Below, piece after piece: positions 1-8,701 of a stretch of 64,000 bases of DNA. This DNA is from an uncultured Clostridia bacterium. GTDB taxonomy: Bacteria > Bacillota > Clostridia > Christensenellales > Borkfalkiaceae. Numbering within the stretch: position 1 is the stretch's first letter; every line of letters begins with the position of its first letter. A program made the position numbers and the translations under genes. The DNA lies in NCBI GenBank assembly GCA_947632195.1, contig CANROE010000002.1:1-64000 (forward strand). The letters are read 5' to 3'. A model generated the notes under the pieces. That model was not told the DNA's origin. It ran no database searches and saw nothing but the letters and a program-made list of their open reading frames with translations.

Positions 1-12
1 ATCACGCGGAGA

Positions 13-660
13 ATGAAGGTCATCGAGGATGCTATCGAATGGAACATGATAGACGACGGCAGTCTTTCTCCCCATGAGATAAGAGCGGAACTCGAATACC
101 GCAAGTATATGAGGACGGGGAAGTCGGAGAATTTTATCGACGTATTTCTCTATGACTTTCTCCTGCAAATGCCGCAGGAAATGTTGCTTCGGTATCTCTT
201 TCTGTTCCGCGGGCAGAAATACCTCATTCGCTTCGGTTTCAAGTGGCTGTGTCTTTTCTTTATGGAGAAAGACCGTGCGCCGAGGAACGCACGGGAAGTA
301 TTGAGCAAGTATAGCTATCAGCTCTATAAAAAACACGCCGCGAAGCTGAAACCATGGGCGAAACAGCTTTTTATTGCGCTCGAATTGGAACTCGACAGAC
401 TTATAAAGCAATACGGCATAAAAGACAGCCGACCGAACGAAAAATTTATAAAAGCGGTGCAAAAAGCGGCGGCATCCAAAGGAATGACCGTCGCCGAATA
501 CCGAGATAAAATACTGTTCCCCCACGGGAAGGAACGCATTATCGCCCGCTACAAACTGTTCATCAAGAAACACCCCGACATGGCAGGCGCGCCCAAACCG
601 CCGACGAAAGACAACCGCTCTACGCTTTTGACAAAGAACTTCGTGAATCGGAAAAGATAA
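13..660 (+). CDS. Hypothetical protein in mobile element (5' end possibly outside window)
   Basis: I do not recognise this 215-residue protein. It is rich in charged and aromatic residues, has no signal peptide or convincing membrane helix, and ends in a basic tail. The frame stays open upstream of the ATG to the first base of the window, and the GGAGA just before the ATG is too close to be a good ribosome site, so the true start may lie outside. It precedes the Xre regulator by about 70 bases and has the same orientation as the nuclease, RES and recombinase genes, so it is probably mobile-element cargo. Confidence 0.5.
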   Translation: MKVIEDAIEWNMIDDGSLSPHEIRAELEYRKYMRTGKSENFIDVFLYDFLLQMPQEMLLRYLFLFRGQKYLIRFGFKWLCLFFMEKDRAPRNAREVLSKYSYQLYKKHAAKLKPWAKQLFIALELELDRLIKQYGIKDSRPNEKFIKAVQKAAASKGMTVAEYRDKILFPHGKERIIARYKLFIKKHPDMAGAPKPPTKDNRSTLLTKNFVNRKR

Positions 661-682
661 TCGACGAATAACGCTTTTTAGG

Positions 683-711
683 TTGACTTTAACACGACAA
701 TTTGATATAAT
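683..711 (+). promoter_or_regulatory. Sigma-A promoter of the Xre-nuclease-RES-recombinase cluster
   Basis: TTGACT at 683-688 and a perfect TATAAT at 706-711 are separated by 17 bases. Transcription would start near 718, just before the ribosome site and ATG at 730. It is the only clear promoter before the recombinase, so the downstream genes may share it. Confidence 0.75.
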
Positions 712-729
712 CAAGGCGAGAGGTGAACC

Positions 730-1089
730 ATGACGAAAGTCGCAAGCCAATTAAAGACGTTGCGTTTGAGCATCAAAAAATCACAGAAACAGCTCGCGGA
801 TATGATCGGCACGACACAGCAGAGCGTGTTCCGCTATGAGACAGGGCAGGGTTTCCCCCCGGAAGAGGTGCTTTTGTGGTATGCGGACTATTTTGATGTG
901 TCGCTCGATTATATCTTCGGCAGGGCGGAGAATCCGCAGGGAAAACTCTATGAGAATATCCCCCGCTCTCTCCGCGAGGACGGACACTATCAAGAGTTTG
1001 TGGAAATGTGCTTCGATCCAAGCAGCGCGGCGAACGCCAAGCTCAAAGAAGCCGTGATGAAACTGTTTGAAGAACATAAAACCAAATAA
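730..1089 (+). CDS. Xre/Cro-type HTH transcriptional regulator
   Basis: This 119-residue protein opens with a lambda-repressor-type helix-turn-helix at about residues 7-62: an LKTLR first helix, QKQLADMIG followed by QQSVFRYE, then a closing helix ending LDYIFGRAE. The C-terminal half has no domain I can name. A GAGAGGTG ribosome site precedes the ATG. It lies first in the cluster behind a strong promoter, so it probably represses the cluster; being followed by a nuclease and a RES protein, it could also act as an antitoxin-like regulator. The DNA-binding call is firm; the target is inferred. Confidence 0.85.
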   Translation: MTKVASQLKTLRLSIKKSQKQLADMIGTTQQSVFRYETGQGFPPEEVLLWYADYFDVSLDYIFGRAENPQGKLYENIPRSLREDGHYQEFVEMCFDPSSAANAKLKEAVMKLFEEHKTK

Positions 1090-1102
1090 GCGAGGGAAAA
1101 AC

Positions 1103-2113
1103 ATGGAACAGCTTATGGATATGGAATTTTACAGCCGCATACGGGAAATTCTTGCCTCTGCACGGGCGAAGGCATATTCCGCCGTCAATTTTGCGATGGT
1201 GGAAGCATATTGGGAGATCGGGAAGAGCATCGTCGAAAAACAGGGCGGAAATGCGACCGCAGAGTACGGCTCCCGCCTCCTCGAAGAGCTTTCCAAACAG
1301 ATGACGGCGGATTTCGGCAAGGGCTTTACAACAACAAATCTCAAATATATGCGGCAATTTTACCTTGCCTTCCCAAATCGTCACGCACTGCGTGACCAAT
1401 TGAGTTGGACGCACTACCGCCTCATTATGCGCGTTGAAAACGAGCAAGCGCGGCAGTTTTATGTGGACGAATGCGCCAAGTCGAATTGGAGTACCCGTCA
1501 GCTCGAACGACAGATCAATACCTTCTCCTATCAACGGCTGCTTGCAAGTCATAACGATTACGCCGTCGTCGCGGACACGACCGCGCGCGAACCCGCAAAG
1601 CTACCCGAAGATATTATCCGCGATCCCTACGTTCTCGAATTTTTGGGCATGGAACAGAGCGCGAGTTTCTACGAATCCGATCTTGAGCAGGCACTTATAG
1701 ACCACTTACAGAAATTCCTCTTGGAACTCGGGCGCGGCTTCTCCTTCGTCGCACGGCAACAGCACATCAACTTCGACGGGCGGCACTTCCACATCGACCT
1801 CGTGTTCTATAACTATATCCTGAAATGCTTCGTCCTCATTGACCTCAAAACGGGCGATCTCACCCATCAGGACATCGGACAGATGCAGATGTACGTCAAC
1901 TACTACACCCGCGAGAAGATGAACGAGGGCGACAACCCGCCCGTCGGCATCATTCTCTGTTCGGATAAGAGCGACGCCGTCATCAAATACACCCTTCCCG
2001 AGGATAACAGCCAGATTTTCGCCTCGAAGTATATGCTCTATATCCCTTCCGAGGAAGAATTGAAGCGCGAGATTCAAGCCGAAAGAAAGGCGATCGAGGA
2101 AAATCAATCATAG
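1103..2113 (+). CDS. DUF1016/YhcG-family PD-(D/E)XK nuclease
   Basis: The 336-residue protein matches the DUF1016 (YhcG) family in both halves. The N-terminal part (about residues 1-160) has the AYWEIGKSI motif and a W-x-x-R-x-L-x-R-Q segment (STRQLERQI). The C-terminal part (about 175-330) is the PD-(D/E)XK-like nuclease core, with an acidic residue in FHIDLVFYN and the D-x-K element in LIDLKTG. I start it at 1103, behind GCGAGGG; an in-frame ATG at 1067 lies inside the Xre gene. Such nucleases commonly accompany mobile elements and restriction or toxin loci. It starts 13 bases after the regulator and is followed by the RES gene, so a defence or addiction role is plausible but unproven. Confidence 0.85.
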   Translation: MEQLMDMEFYSRIREILASARAKAYSAVNFAMVEAYWEIGKSIVEKQGGNATAEYGSRLLEELSKQMTADFGKGFTTTNLKYMRQFYLAFPNRHALRDQLSWTHYRLIMRVENEQARQFYVDECAKSNWSTRQLERQINTFSYQRLLASHNDYAVVADTTAREPAKLPEDIIRDPYVLEFLGMEQSASFYESDLEQALIDHLQKFLLELGRGFSFVARQQHINFDGRHFHIDLVFYNYILKCFVLIDLKTGDLTHQDIGQMQMYVNYYTREKMNEGDNPPVGIILCSDKSDAVIKYTLPEDNSQIFASKYMLYIPSEEELKREIQAERKAIEENQS

Positions 2114-2145
2114 AAAAATGTGGTTATAAAGTTTAGGAAAATACT

Positions 2146-3111
2146 ATGGAAAACGAATGGATAAATGACCCACAGAGCCCTTATTGGTTATTAATAATTT
2201 ATGCGCTTTGCGAGGATGCAAAGCAGAACAATGAAACTAAATGGGAAGAATATCTTAGTGAGATAACTTTTTCCAACCGTTTTTTTCCAAAAAACAATGC
2301 TGTTTTTATGGAAATTGATCAACAGGCAAAAAGTGCCGAAACGGTAATTCCGGCTCAAAGTTTGTTATATCGAGCGAGAATCTATAAAGACCCGCCGAAT
2401 AAAAATCTAATGGATTATCTGCGGGAAGAATTAGGTTACAGTGAAGAAAAATGGCAAAAAGAAAAAACAAAGTTTTCTGAACACAATATTGAATATCAAT
2501 TAAAGTTGTTTTTGGCTTCTTACAATGGGATAGATATGCCAAAAGGCAATGATAAAGAATCTTTGGCTTTAACGAGAGCTGTCAAAAGATGGAGGTCATC
2601 TAAATTCAAAGGATATAATAAAAAGGACTCTATGCCCCCTCCGCCAGATAAAACGCCGGCAGGACGAGCCAATCCTAACTACATTAGTTATACATATCTT
2701 TCGGAGGACCAAAATACTCCTATATACGAGGTCCGACCTACAATAGGACAAAATGTAGGTGTTGCTAAATTCAAACTCATAAAAGATATTAGAGTTTATG
2801 ACATATCAAAGCCGATTGTTGGCAACAGACCTGAGGATATTTTCCCAAAATTGTTTACCTTAATAAGTGAAAAATTTTCATTGCCCTATAATGGGAACGA
2901 AATAGAATACCTTCCAACACAATATTTGGCTGAGTACATAAAGCACCTTGGCTTTGACGGCATTAGATACAATAGTTCATTAAATAAAGGTGGAAAAAAC
3001 ATCGTATTGTTTAGCAAAGATTGCTATGAAATCATATCATCTCAGTTATATCAAATCAGCAACATGGAGCTTAAGTTTGGAGAGCCAAAAATTCTACCAA
3101 TAGAGGAGTAA
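2146..3111 (+). CDS. RES-domain protein (possible NAD+-degrading toxin)
   Basis: The C-terminal two thirds of this 321-residue protein look like the RES superfamily. There is an arginine in LLYRARIY (about residue 80), a glutamate in PIYEVRP (about 200) and a serine in IRYNSSLNKGG (about 285), the order of the Arg-Glu-Ser triad that names the family. Characterised RES toxins degrade NAD+ and are usually neutralised by an adjacent Xre/DUF2384 antitoxin. Here the nearest Xre gene is two genes upstream, and the RES gene carries a 60-residue N-terminal extension. The gene is much more AT-rich than its neighbours, a sign of separate acquisition. It ends one base before the recombinase start. Confidence 0.65.
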   Translation: MENEWINDPQSPYWLLIIYALCEDAKQNNETKWEEYLSEITFSNRFFPKNNAVFMEIDQQAKSAETVIPAQSLLYRARIYKDPPNKNLMDYLREELGYSEEKWQKEKTKFSEHNIEYQLKLFLASYNGIDMPKGNDKESLALTRAVKRWRSSKFKGYNKKDSMPPPPDKTPAGRANPNYISYTYLSEDQNTPIYEVRPTIGQNVGVAKFKLIKDIRVYDISKPIVGNRPEDIFPKLFTLISEKFSLPYNGNEIEYLPTQYLAEYIKHLGFDGIRYNSSLNKGGKNIVLFSKDCYEIISSQLYQISNMELKFGEPKILPIEE

Positions 3112-3112
3112 C

Positions 3113-4837
3113 ATGAAAGCAGTTATATACGCGAGATTTTCATCGGAAAAACAGAACGAGGCGAGCATTGAGGGTCAGCTCCGCGAGTGCTTGGAATATG
3201 CCCAATTCAACGGAATTGAGGTCATCGGGAATTACATAGACAGGGCGCAGTCTGCAAAGACAGACCACCGCCCCGAATTTCAGCACATGATCAAGGACAG
3301 TTATAAGAATATGTTCAACACCGTCCTTGTGTGGAAGTTGGATCGTTCCGCCCGCAATCGCTATGACAGCGCGTATTACAAAAATATCCTCAAAAAGAAC
3401 GGCGTGCGCGTTATTTCAATCAAAGAGAGTATCTCGCAGGGTGCAGACGGCATTTTGCTTGAGGCGATTTTGGAAGGCTATGCTGAATACTACTCAGCCG
3501 AACTTTCGGAAAAAGTCAAGCGCGGGATGACCGAAAACGCCTTAAAAGCAAAGAGCAACGGTGTACATCCGCCGTTCGGCTATTATGTGGACGACGCTGA
3601 CCATTATCAAATCGACGAAACGACCGCGCCGCTCGTCAGAGAAATTTACGCGCTCTTTCTCGACGGCAAGAAACCGAAAGAACTCATTTCCCTGCTCTCC
3701 GAAAGAGGCATCACCCACGGCAAATATCCAATCGGCTATAATTTTCTTTACCGTATTCTGACTAACCGAAAATATATCGGCGAATATAAATTCGGGGATA
3801 TTGTGCTTCCAAACGCGATGCCCGCGATCATCGACGAAGAAACTTTTGACCGCGTACAAAAGCGGATCGCCGACAACAAAAAAGCGCCCGCCATGCACAG
3901 AAGCGAGGACGATTATCTTCTGACGACGCGGCTCTTCTGCGGGAAATGCGGGGCAATGATGGCGGGAGAAATCGGCACGAGCCATACTTCAAGACAGTAT
4001 CGGTATTACCGTTGTTCCCGTTCCAAAAAACATCTCTGCGACAAGAAAGCCGTCAAGAAAGATTGGATCGAAGATCTTGTCATCCAAGAGGTTATCTCCC
4101 TTATCTCGGACGACGGCGTTTTGGACGATTTGGCGGAGCGCATCTATCAAATGCAATCGCAGGAAAGCAATGCGACGCTTGCGACCAAAGGACAGCTCGA
4201 AGAGGTACAGAAAAAACTCGACAACTTGGCACAGGCGATTGCACAGGGCATATTCTCGTCCACGACGAAGAAACTGCTTGACGATTTGGAAGAACAAAAA
4301 CAGAAACTTGAAATAGAGTTGTTTGAAGCGGAAACGCGGCATCCTATTCTTTCCAAAGATCAGATTCTGCACGCGCTTTGCAACTACCGCAAATTAGATC
4401 TGAATACGAAAGAGGGAAAACAGCGGCTCATCGATAGCTTTGTCAATTCGATTTACCTCTATGACGACCACTTCATTATCACGTTCAACTACAAAGGACA
4501 GTCCAAAACCGTCACTTTTGAAGAGGTCAATAGTTCGCCTTTTACATCCTCGGGGTCACCACGTCGCCGCAAGGCACATTTTGCAAGAGGTTGCTTTTTG
4601 GCAACCTCTTTGCTTTTTATGCCTGCGGCTCCTTTTCCCGAAAAATCTTTGCTCTGCAAATCTTTTTCGGGAGCCATGTTTATTAGCAAAGCGGCGTTTC
4701 AAAGTGCCCGCCGAAAGGCGGGCACTATCCTTTTGCCGCTTACCGCTCCTTTTCTCCAAAAAATACTTCGTCTTTTTTGGGGAGCCCTATTTGATGATGA
4801 GGTTAGACTTTCTAACCGGCCGCTCACCAAGTTTTAA
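3113..4837 (+). CDS. Large serine recombinase (site-specific integrase) with read-through tail
   Basis: The N-terminal resolvase domain (residues 1-150) has YARFSSEKQ with the catalytic serine and the KLDRSARNR motif. A recombinase domain (about 155-265) follows, then a zinc ribbon with CGKCG and a distal cysteine pair (about 280-310) and a coiled coil (about 345-410). This is the standard plan of integrases of conjugative and mobilisable elements. The family-like core ends near residue 482 (base 4560). The last 90 or so residues are basic and low in family character, and their DNA contains two perfect 10-bp hairpins, so they are probably an accidental extension across the element end. The ribosome site lies inside the RES gene. 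It marks the first 4.8 kb as an integrated element. Confidence 0.92.
   Translation: MKAVIYARFSSEKQNEASIEGQLRECLEYAQFNGIEVIGNYIDRAQSAKTDHRPEFQHMIKDSYKNMFNTVLVWKLDRSARNRYDSAYYKNILKKNGVRVISIKESISQGADGILLEAILEGYAEYYSAELSEKVKRGMTENALKAKSNGVHPPFGYYVDDADHYQIDETTAPLVREIYALFLDGKKPKELISLLSERGITHGKYPIGYNFLYRILTNRKYIGEYKFGDIVLPNAMPAIIDEETFDRVQKRIADNKKAPAMHRSEDDYLLTTRLFCGKCGAMMAGEIGTSHTSRQYRYYRCSRSKKHLCDKKAVKKDWIEDLVIQEVISLISDDGVLDDLAERIYQMQSQESNATLATKGQLEEVQKKLDNLAQAIAQGIFSSTTKKLLDDLEEQKQKLEIELFEAETRHPILSKDQILHALCNYRKLDLNTKEGKQRLIDSFVNSIYLYDDHFIITFNYKGQSKTVTFEEVNSSPFTSSGSPRRRKAHFARGCFLATSLLFMPAAPFPEKSLLCKSFSGAMFISKAAFQSARRKAGTILLPLTAPFLQKILRLFWGALFDDEVRLSNRPLTKF
4585..4618 (+). terminator. Hairpin terminator inside the recombinase tail
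   Basis: A perfect 10-bp inverted repeat (AAGAGGTTGC at 4585-4594 and its complement at 4601-4610) has a six-base loop and is followed by TGCTTTTT. It has the form of an intrinsic terminator but lies within the open frame, suggesting the tail is not truly coding. Confidence 0.6.
4703..4735 (+). terminator. Second hairpin inside the recombinase tail
   Basis: AGTGCCCGCC and its exact complement flank a GAAA tetraloop (4703-4726), followed by ATCCTTTT. It is terminator-like and overlaps the last 45 codons of the recombinase frame. Confidence 0.5.
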
Positions 4838-4881
4838 CAAAGCCGAACCCTCGTTGCGTTGAGGGAACGGCTTTGTTTTTT
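4836..4881 (+). terminator. Rho-independent terminator after the recombinase
   Basis: AACAAAGCCG (4836-4845) pairs with CGGCTTTGTT (4868-4877), with an inner CCCTC/GAGGG stem, and ends in a run of Ts. It sits directly at the recombinase stop codon. Confidence 0.8.
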
Positions 4882-5048
4882 ATTGAAATTAAATAAAAAT
4901 CCACCCACATATTATCTCATGCGGGTAGCCCCGCATTACTTCGCCTGCGGCTCGTGCCGCGCTTAGAGAACTCTTTCGTATTTTTCTGTTCATCGGCAAA
5001 GCCTCTCTTGAATCCCCGGACTATCCGAGGGCTTTCTTTTCAAGCGCT

Positions 5049-5085
5049 GCGGCGGGGAGCAAAAGCTCCCCGCCGCTGTGGTTTT
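5049..5085. terminator. Hairpin closing the AAA/surface-protein operon
   Basis: A perfect 12-bp stem (5049-5060 with 5065-5076) has an AAAA/TTTT loop, immediately beyond the stop codon of the leftward YDG-repeat gene. On the minus strand no long T run follows, so termination strength is uncertain. The 200 bases between here and the recombinase terminator show no gene. Confidence 0.5.
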
Positions 5086-8000
5086 ATTCAATCAGTTCGA
5101 GCGTTCCGGGCTTATAAATGATCTCATAGCATGCGGTGACGTCGTTGTGCCTTGCGTCGTAGACGGTACACTTTCCGATCTTATTTTCGGAGGTCCCGGG
5201 CACGTCCTGCCTGCCCGTGACGGTGACCTCTATGGTGTGTCCCGCAGCGAGAGAGCCGAAGGAGAGACGCCAGCCGGGCGCGGTGAGCGGAGTTCCGTCG
5301 TAAGACTTTTTGACCGAATCGGTCGCGATCTCGATATGGCGCTTCCGGATCGTGAGCGGGGTGCCAGAGAATTCGACCGTATAATAGGACTTCGGCAGCA
5401 CGGAGCCGTAACGCGAAACGCTGATGGGGAGCTGACGGATGAGCTCCATATCGAGGCTCCCGGGCGTTTGCAGGCTGCCCCGCAGCGTGAATCCCACCGT
5501 CAGATTGCCGAGGTTGTCCCCATCCTCGATGTACCAATCGTCCGCTCGATAGGAGAGCGGCGTGCCGTCGTACACTTTGCTCACGTCGAACAGCGTGATG
5601 ATCAGACGGTAGCGCATGAAGAGGACGCCGCTGTTTTCGATGGAGATACGGTAATTCGACGTGACTTCCCGCTCCATCTCGTCGAGGACCATGACGCTGC
5701 GGAACTCGTTTTTCTTGCTCCCCGCCTCGCGGATGATCGTTGCGCCGACAATATGAACGCTGTGCTTGTCTACGAAACGGTAGGGGCTCGTCTGCCCGTA
5801 GGTGAAGTAGGGATAGCTCTGCTCCTGCCCGTCATAGAACATGTCGGAATTGGATGCGGTGACGATCTCCACATGGCGCGGGGTGATCTCGATGGTGCCG
5901 TATTCGTACTCGATCGCATAATTGGAGGTAACGATCGTTTTGTTCTCGGAGAAGATATCGCAGGTGAAAATATTTTTCTCGCTGCCGACGTCGGTACGTT
6001 CGGTAAAGGTGGTGAGGAACTGGCGCTGGCCGTCGGCGATCTCCCCTTCCACGAGCTTGATCTCGGCAAAGTAGCTGCGCTTGGGTTCGCCGTCGTAGAC
6101 TGCGTTGACGTCGGGCGAGCTCAGTTTGATCTTCCGCTGCGTGATGGTGACCGACCCATATTCGTATGCGATCTCATAATTGCCCGTCTTATATCTTGCG
6201 TCGCCCTCCGCCGAGGGATCCTCGATGGAAACTTTGACGCGGTTTGTCCACACGCCGACGGTGATACGGTCGTCGGGCTTTAACGGATCGCCGTCCATTC
6301 CCGCAAATACGACCTGTTGCCCCTTCACCGTTCCCTTTTCGGACGTCACTTGGACGAGGGTCGGGACATGCGGTTTGCCGTCATACACAAAGGAGCCGCT
6401 ATCCGTCTTGACCGTGATGGGGCGGGGATAGACTTCGAGGTCGCCGCAGAATTCGGCGGCTTCGATCTCGTAATAGCGGGAGACGTCACGGCCGCTTGCG
6501 TCTGCAACGGTGAACAAGAGCCAATTTTTGACCTTCCCCACATCGGTGATGGAGACGGGTTCCCCCGTGAGGACGAGGCTGTGCCCCGCGAGCAGACTGT
6601 TCGGGTCGACGGCCTCGAATCCGTCCGTCTTGGTGTGCGGCTCGCCGTCGTATTCAAAGCGCGCGCTTGCCGTGCGCACCGAGAGCTTGCGCGGCACGAT
6701 GGAGAGGGTGCCGAAGTGCGTCTCTATCTCGTAATTGTCGGTCACGTCCCTCTCCGATTCCTCCTCGACGCACCATGCGGAAAAGGCGTTTTCGACGGGG
6801 CTCTGGTCGATTTCGGAAATGTACGCTTGCGACGCGTGTTGGAACATCGCCTTATGCCCTTCGACGAGGGGAAGGGAGCCTTCTTCGAGGAAGAAACAAT
6901 CGGCGTTGCGGGCAGAGTGCCGTTTGCCGTCATACTCCCACACCAGATCGGCCGAACGAAAGGCGACGGGGCGGGGAGAAATGAACAACCGTCCGTAGAA
7001 ATAGCTGATGTCGTAATATTTCGACATGTCGTAGCCTTCGCCCTCGCCGTTTCTGACGGTGACCGTAAAGCTGTTTTCTATGGGGGAGTCCTTGACGTCG
7101 GTGACGAAGGAGAGCGCCTCGGAAAAGACGATGCGGTCGGTCTCCGTCCCCCGCGTGACGAGCTCCATGCTCGTGGGGCTGAGCTCGATGTCCTCTTCGG
7201 TGCAGCCGTGCGGCTGCCCGTCATATTGCCATGTGCGGTCATGGGAGATCACGGTGATGGGGCGCGGCATTGTGAGGACGGTGCCGTATTCGTATGTAAT
7301 AAAATAGCAATCGGTCCTGACGTCCGATGTTTGTTCATTCCCGATCATGATCAGGACGCCGTTTTCCCTCGGGCCTCCGTCCGCTTCCAAGCAATCGTTA
7401 TAGCAAGGGCCGGTCCGGAAGATCCTCCAACTGTCCCCTTCCGCGAGCGCTTCCGTCTGCCCGGGATCGGAGCCCGCATAGCGCAAAATGCAATCGCTCT
7501 CCTGCGTCTTTATCTGAGGATCGCCGTCGTAGGTCCACTCGACAGTCGGCGTCGAGAGGACGATGGGACGGGGAATCACGGTGAGAGTGCCCGCCGTCAC
7601 GGAGGACGCGTAATTTTTCGTGACGTCCTCCCCGTCGCTGTCCAAGACGGTAACGTCGGGCTTGAACGTCGCCGACCCCACGGTGAGAATAGACTCCGTG
7701 CCCGAGATCTCTATGCTGTGCCCTGCGACGAGCCCTTGCACGTCGCTCCCTTCGGGCAGAGCGCCTCCCGCTTCGAGGGGCGTTCCGTCGTATTCCTTCT
7801 GGCGGTTGCCCACGGTGACGGAGAGCGGACGTTTCGTCACGCTGAGTTCGCCCGCGACGACGCGGACGGCGTAAAAATCGTTCCTCGTCGTCCCGTCGCC
7901 GATCACTTGCACTTGCGGGACGTTCTGCACCTTGCCTGCGTCGACGAGCTCGGTGGGAAATTCGAGTTCGAGCTCGTCGTCAAACGCCAAGCTACCCTCG

Positions 8001-8695
8001 GTGATCTCGTACTCCGAACAGGAGAGCGGCGTGCCGTCGTACACCTTTTCGGCATTCTTGACGGTGATGGTGAGCTTGCGGGGGGTGACGCGCACTTCGT
8101 CCTCCGTCACCGAGACAGAATAGCAATCGGTGACGTCCTCCTCCCCGCGAAGAATGCGGACGTCCTCCTGCACGGGCGTGATGTATGCCTTCCCGTAGGG
8201 GGAAGAAAAGACGCCCTCCCCTAAACGGTAAGTAAACTGCGTGCAGACGACGGTCTCCCCTTCGACGGGGACCGCTGCGGGGGCGGGGGTTTCCCCATAC
8301 ACCCAATCCTTTTTCACGCCGACTTTTATCGCGCGCGGAATGATACGGAAGAAGTGCGCCTCTCCCTTTTTCCCCGCGCCCTCGGACACGGCGCGCACCC
8401 AATAGCTGCCGATACGGCGGGGAACGTCCTCCGTCCATGCGCCCGAATTCTCGCTGCGGTATTCATACCGCACGTTTTGAAAAACGGCCTTTGCGCGGTA
8501 GGGGTTCTCCTCCCCGTAGACGATCTCGGGCGGGCACTCCGTGGCGTCCGAAACGATGCCCGCCACGCTCGTCATCGTGATGACAAAGGTAAGCGCGGCG
8601 ACAACGACTGCCAAAATGAGAAAACGGAAGTGCCAGAGCTTTAAGAGGAAATCTTCTACCCGTTGCATTTTGTTTTGATATTCCCGATAAAGCAT
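5084..8695 (-). CDS. Membrane-anchored YDG/MBG-repeat surface protein
   Basis: This is a 1203-residue type II membrane protein: a short cytoplasmic start, one transmembrane helix (about residues 25-46), then an extracellular chain of repeats. I count eleven YDG motifs at about residues 218, 300, 388, 490, 585, 682, 770, 867, 953, 1042 and 1132, each followed by a V-T-x-N-Y type motif and a G-T-L-x-V-x-P-R closing strand, as in MBG/YDG domains of bacterial adhesins and stalk proteins. The segment before residue 218 looks like a degenerate first repeat. There is no LPXTG motif. It is the last gene of the eight-gene leftward operon, six bases after the transglutaminase protein, which ends in the same domain type. 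A structural surface role is inferred. Confidence 0.85.
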   Translation of the reverse strand: MLYREYQNKMQRVEDFLLKLWHFRFLILAVVVAALTFVITMTSVAGIVSDATECPPEIVYGEENPYRAKAVFQNVRYEYRSENSGAWTEDVPRRIGSYWVRAVSEGAGKKGEAHFFRIIPRAIKVGVKKDWVYGETPAPAAVPVEGETVVCTQFTYRLGEGVFSSPYGKAYITPVQEDVRILRGEEDVTDCYSVSVTEDEVRVTPRKLTITVKNAEKVYDGTPLSCSEYEITEGSLAFDDELELEFPTELVDAGKVQNVPQVQVIGDGTTRNDFYAVRVVAGELSVTKRPLSVTVGNRQKEYDGTPLEAGGALPEGSDVQGLVAGHSIEISGTESILTVGSATFKPDVTVLDSDGEDVTKNYASSVTAGTLTVIPRPIVLSTPTVEWTYDGDPQIKTQESDCILRYAGSDPGQTEALAEGDSWRIFRTGPCYNDCLEADGGPRENGVLIMIGNEQTSDVRTDCYFITYEYGTVLTMPRPITVISHDRTWQYDGQPHGCTEEDIELSPTSMELVTRGTETDRIVFSEALSFVTDVKDSPIENSFTVTVRNGEGEGYDMSKYYDISYFYGRLFISPRPVAFRSADLVWEYDGKRHSARNADCFFLEEGSLPLVEGHKAMFQHASQAYISEIDQSPVENAFSAWCVEEESERDVTDNYEIETHFGTLSIVPRKLSVRTASARFEYDGEPHTKTDGFEAVDPNSLLAGHSLVLTGEPVSITDVGKVKNWLLFTVADASGRDVSRYYEIEAAEFCGDLEVYPRPITVKTDSGSFVYDGKPHVPTLVQVTSEKGTVKGQQVVFAGMDGDPLKPDDRITVGVWTNRVKVSIEDPSAEGDARYKTGNYEIAYEYGSVTITQRKIKLSSPDVNAVYDGEPKRSYFAEIKLVEGEIADGQRQFLTTFTERTDVGSEKNIFTCDIFSENKTIVTSNYAIEYEYGTIEITPRHVEIVTASNSDMFYDGQEQSYPYFTYGQTSPYRFVDKHSVHIVGATIIREAGSKKNEFRSVMVLDEMEREVTSNYRISIENSGVLFMRYRLIITLFDVSKVYDGTPLSYRADDWYIEDGDNLGNLTVGFTLRGSLQTPGSLDMELIRQLPISVSRYGSVLPKSYYTVEFSGTPLTIRKRHIEIATDSVKKSYDGTPLTAPGWRLSFGSLAAGHTIEVTVTGRQDVPGTSENKIGKCTVYDARHNDVTACYEIIYKPGTLELIE

Positions 8696-8701
8696 GCCTT
8701 G

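Noticed and set aside
5049-5076. Possible attachment site of the mobile element at the GC-rich palindrome
   Set aside because: It is better explained as the terminator of the leftward operon; no second copy is visible in the window to support an attachment pair.
6317-8224. A 635-codon plus-strand frame opposite the YDG-repeat gene, with a further 401-codon frame at 5078-6283
   Set aside because: Both lie opposite a protein with eleven recognisable YDG motifs and show only Arg, Asp and Val-rich shadow composition.
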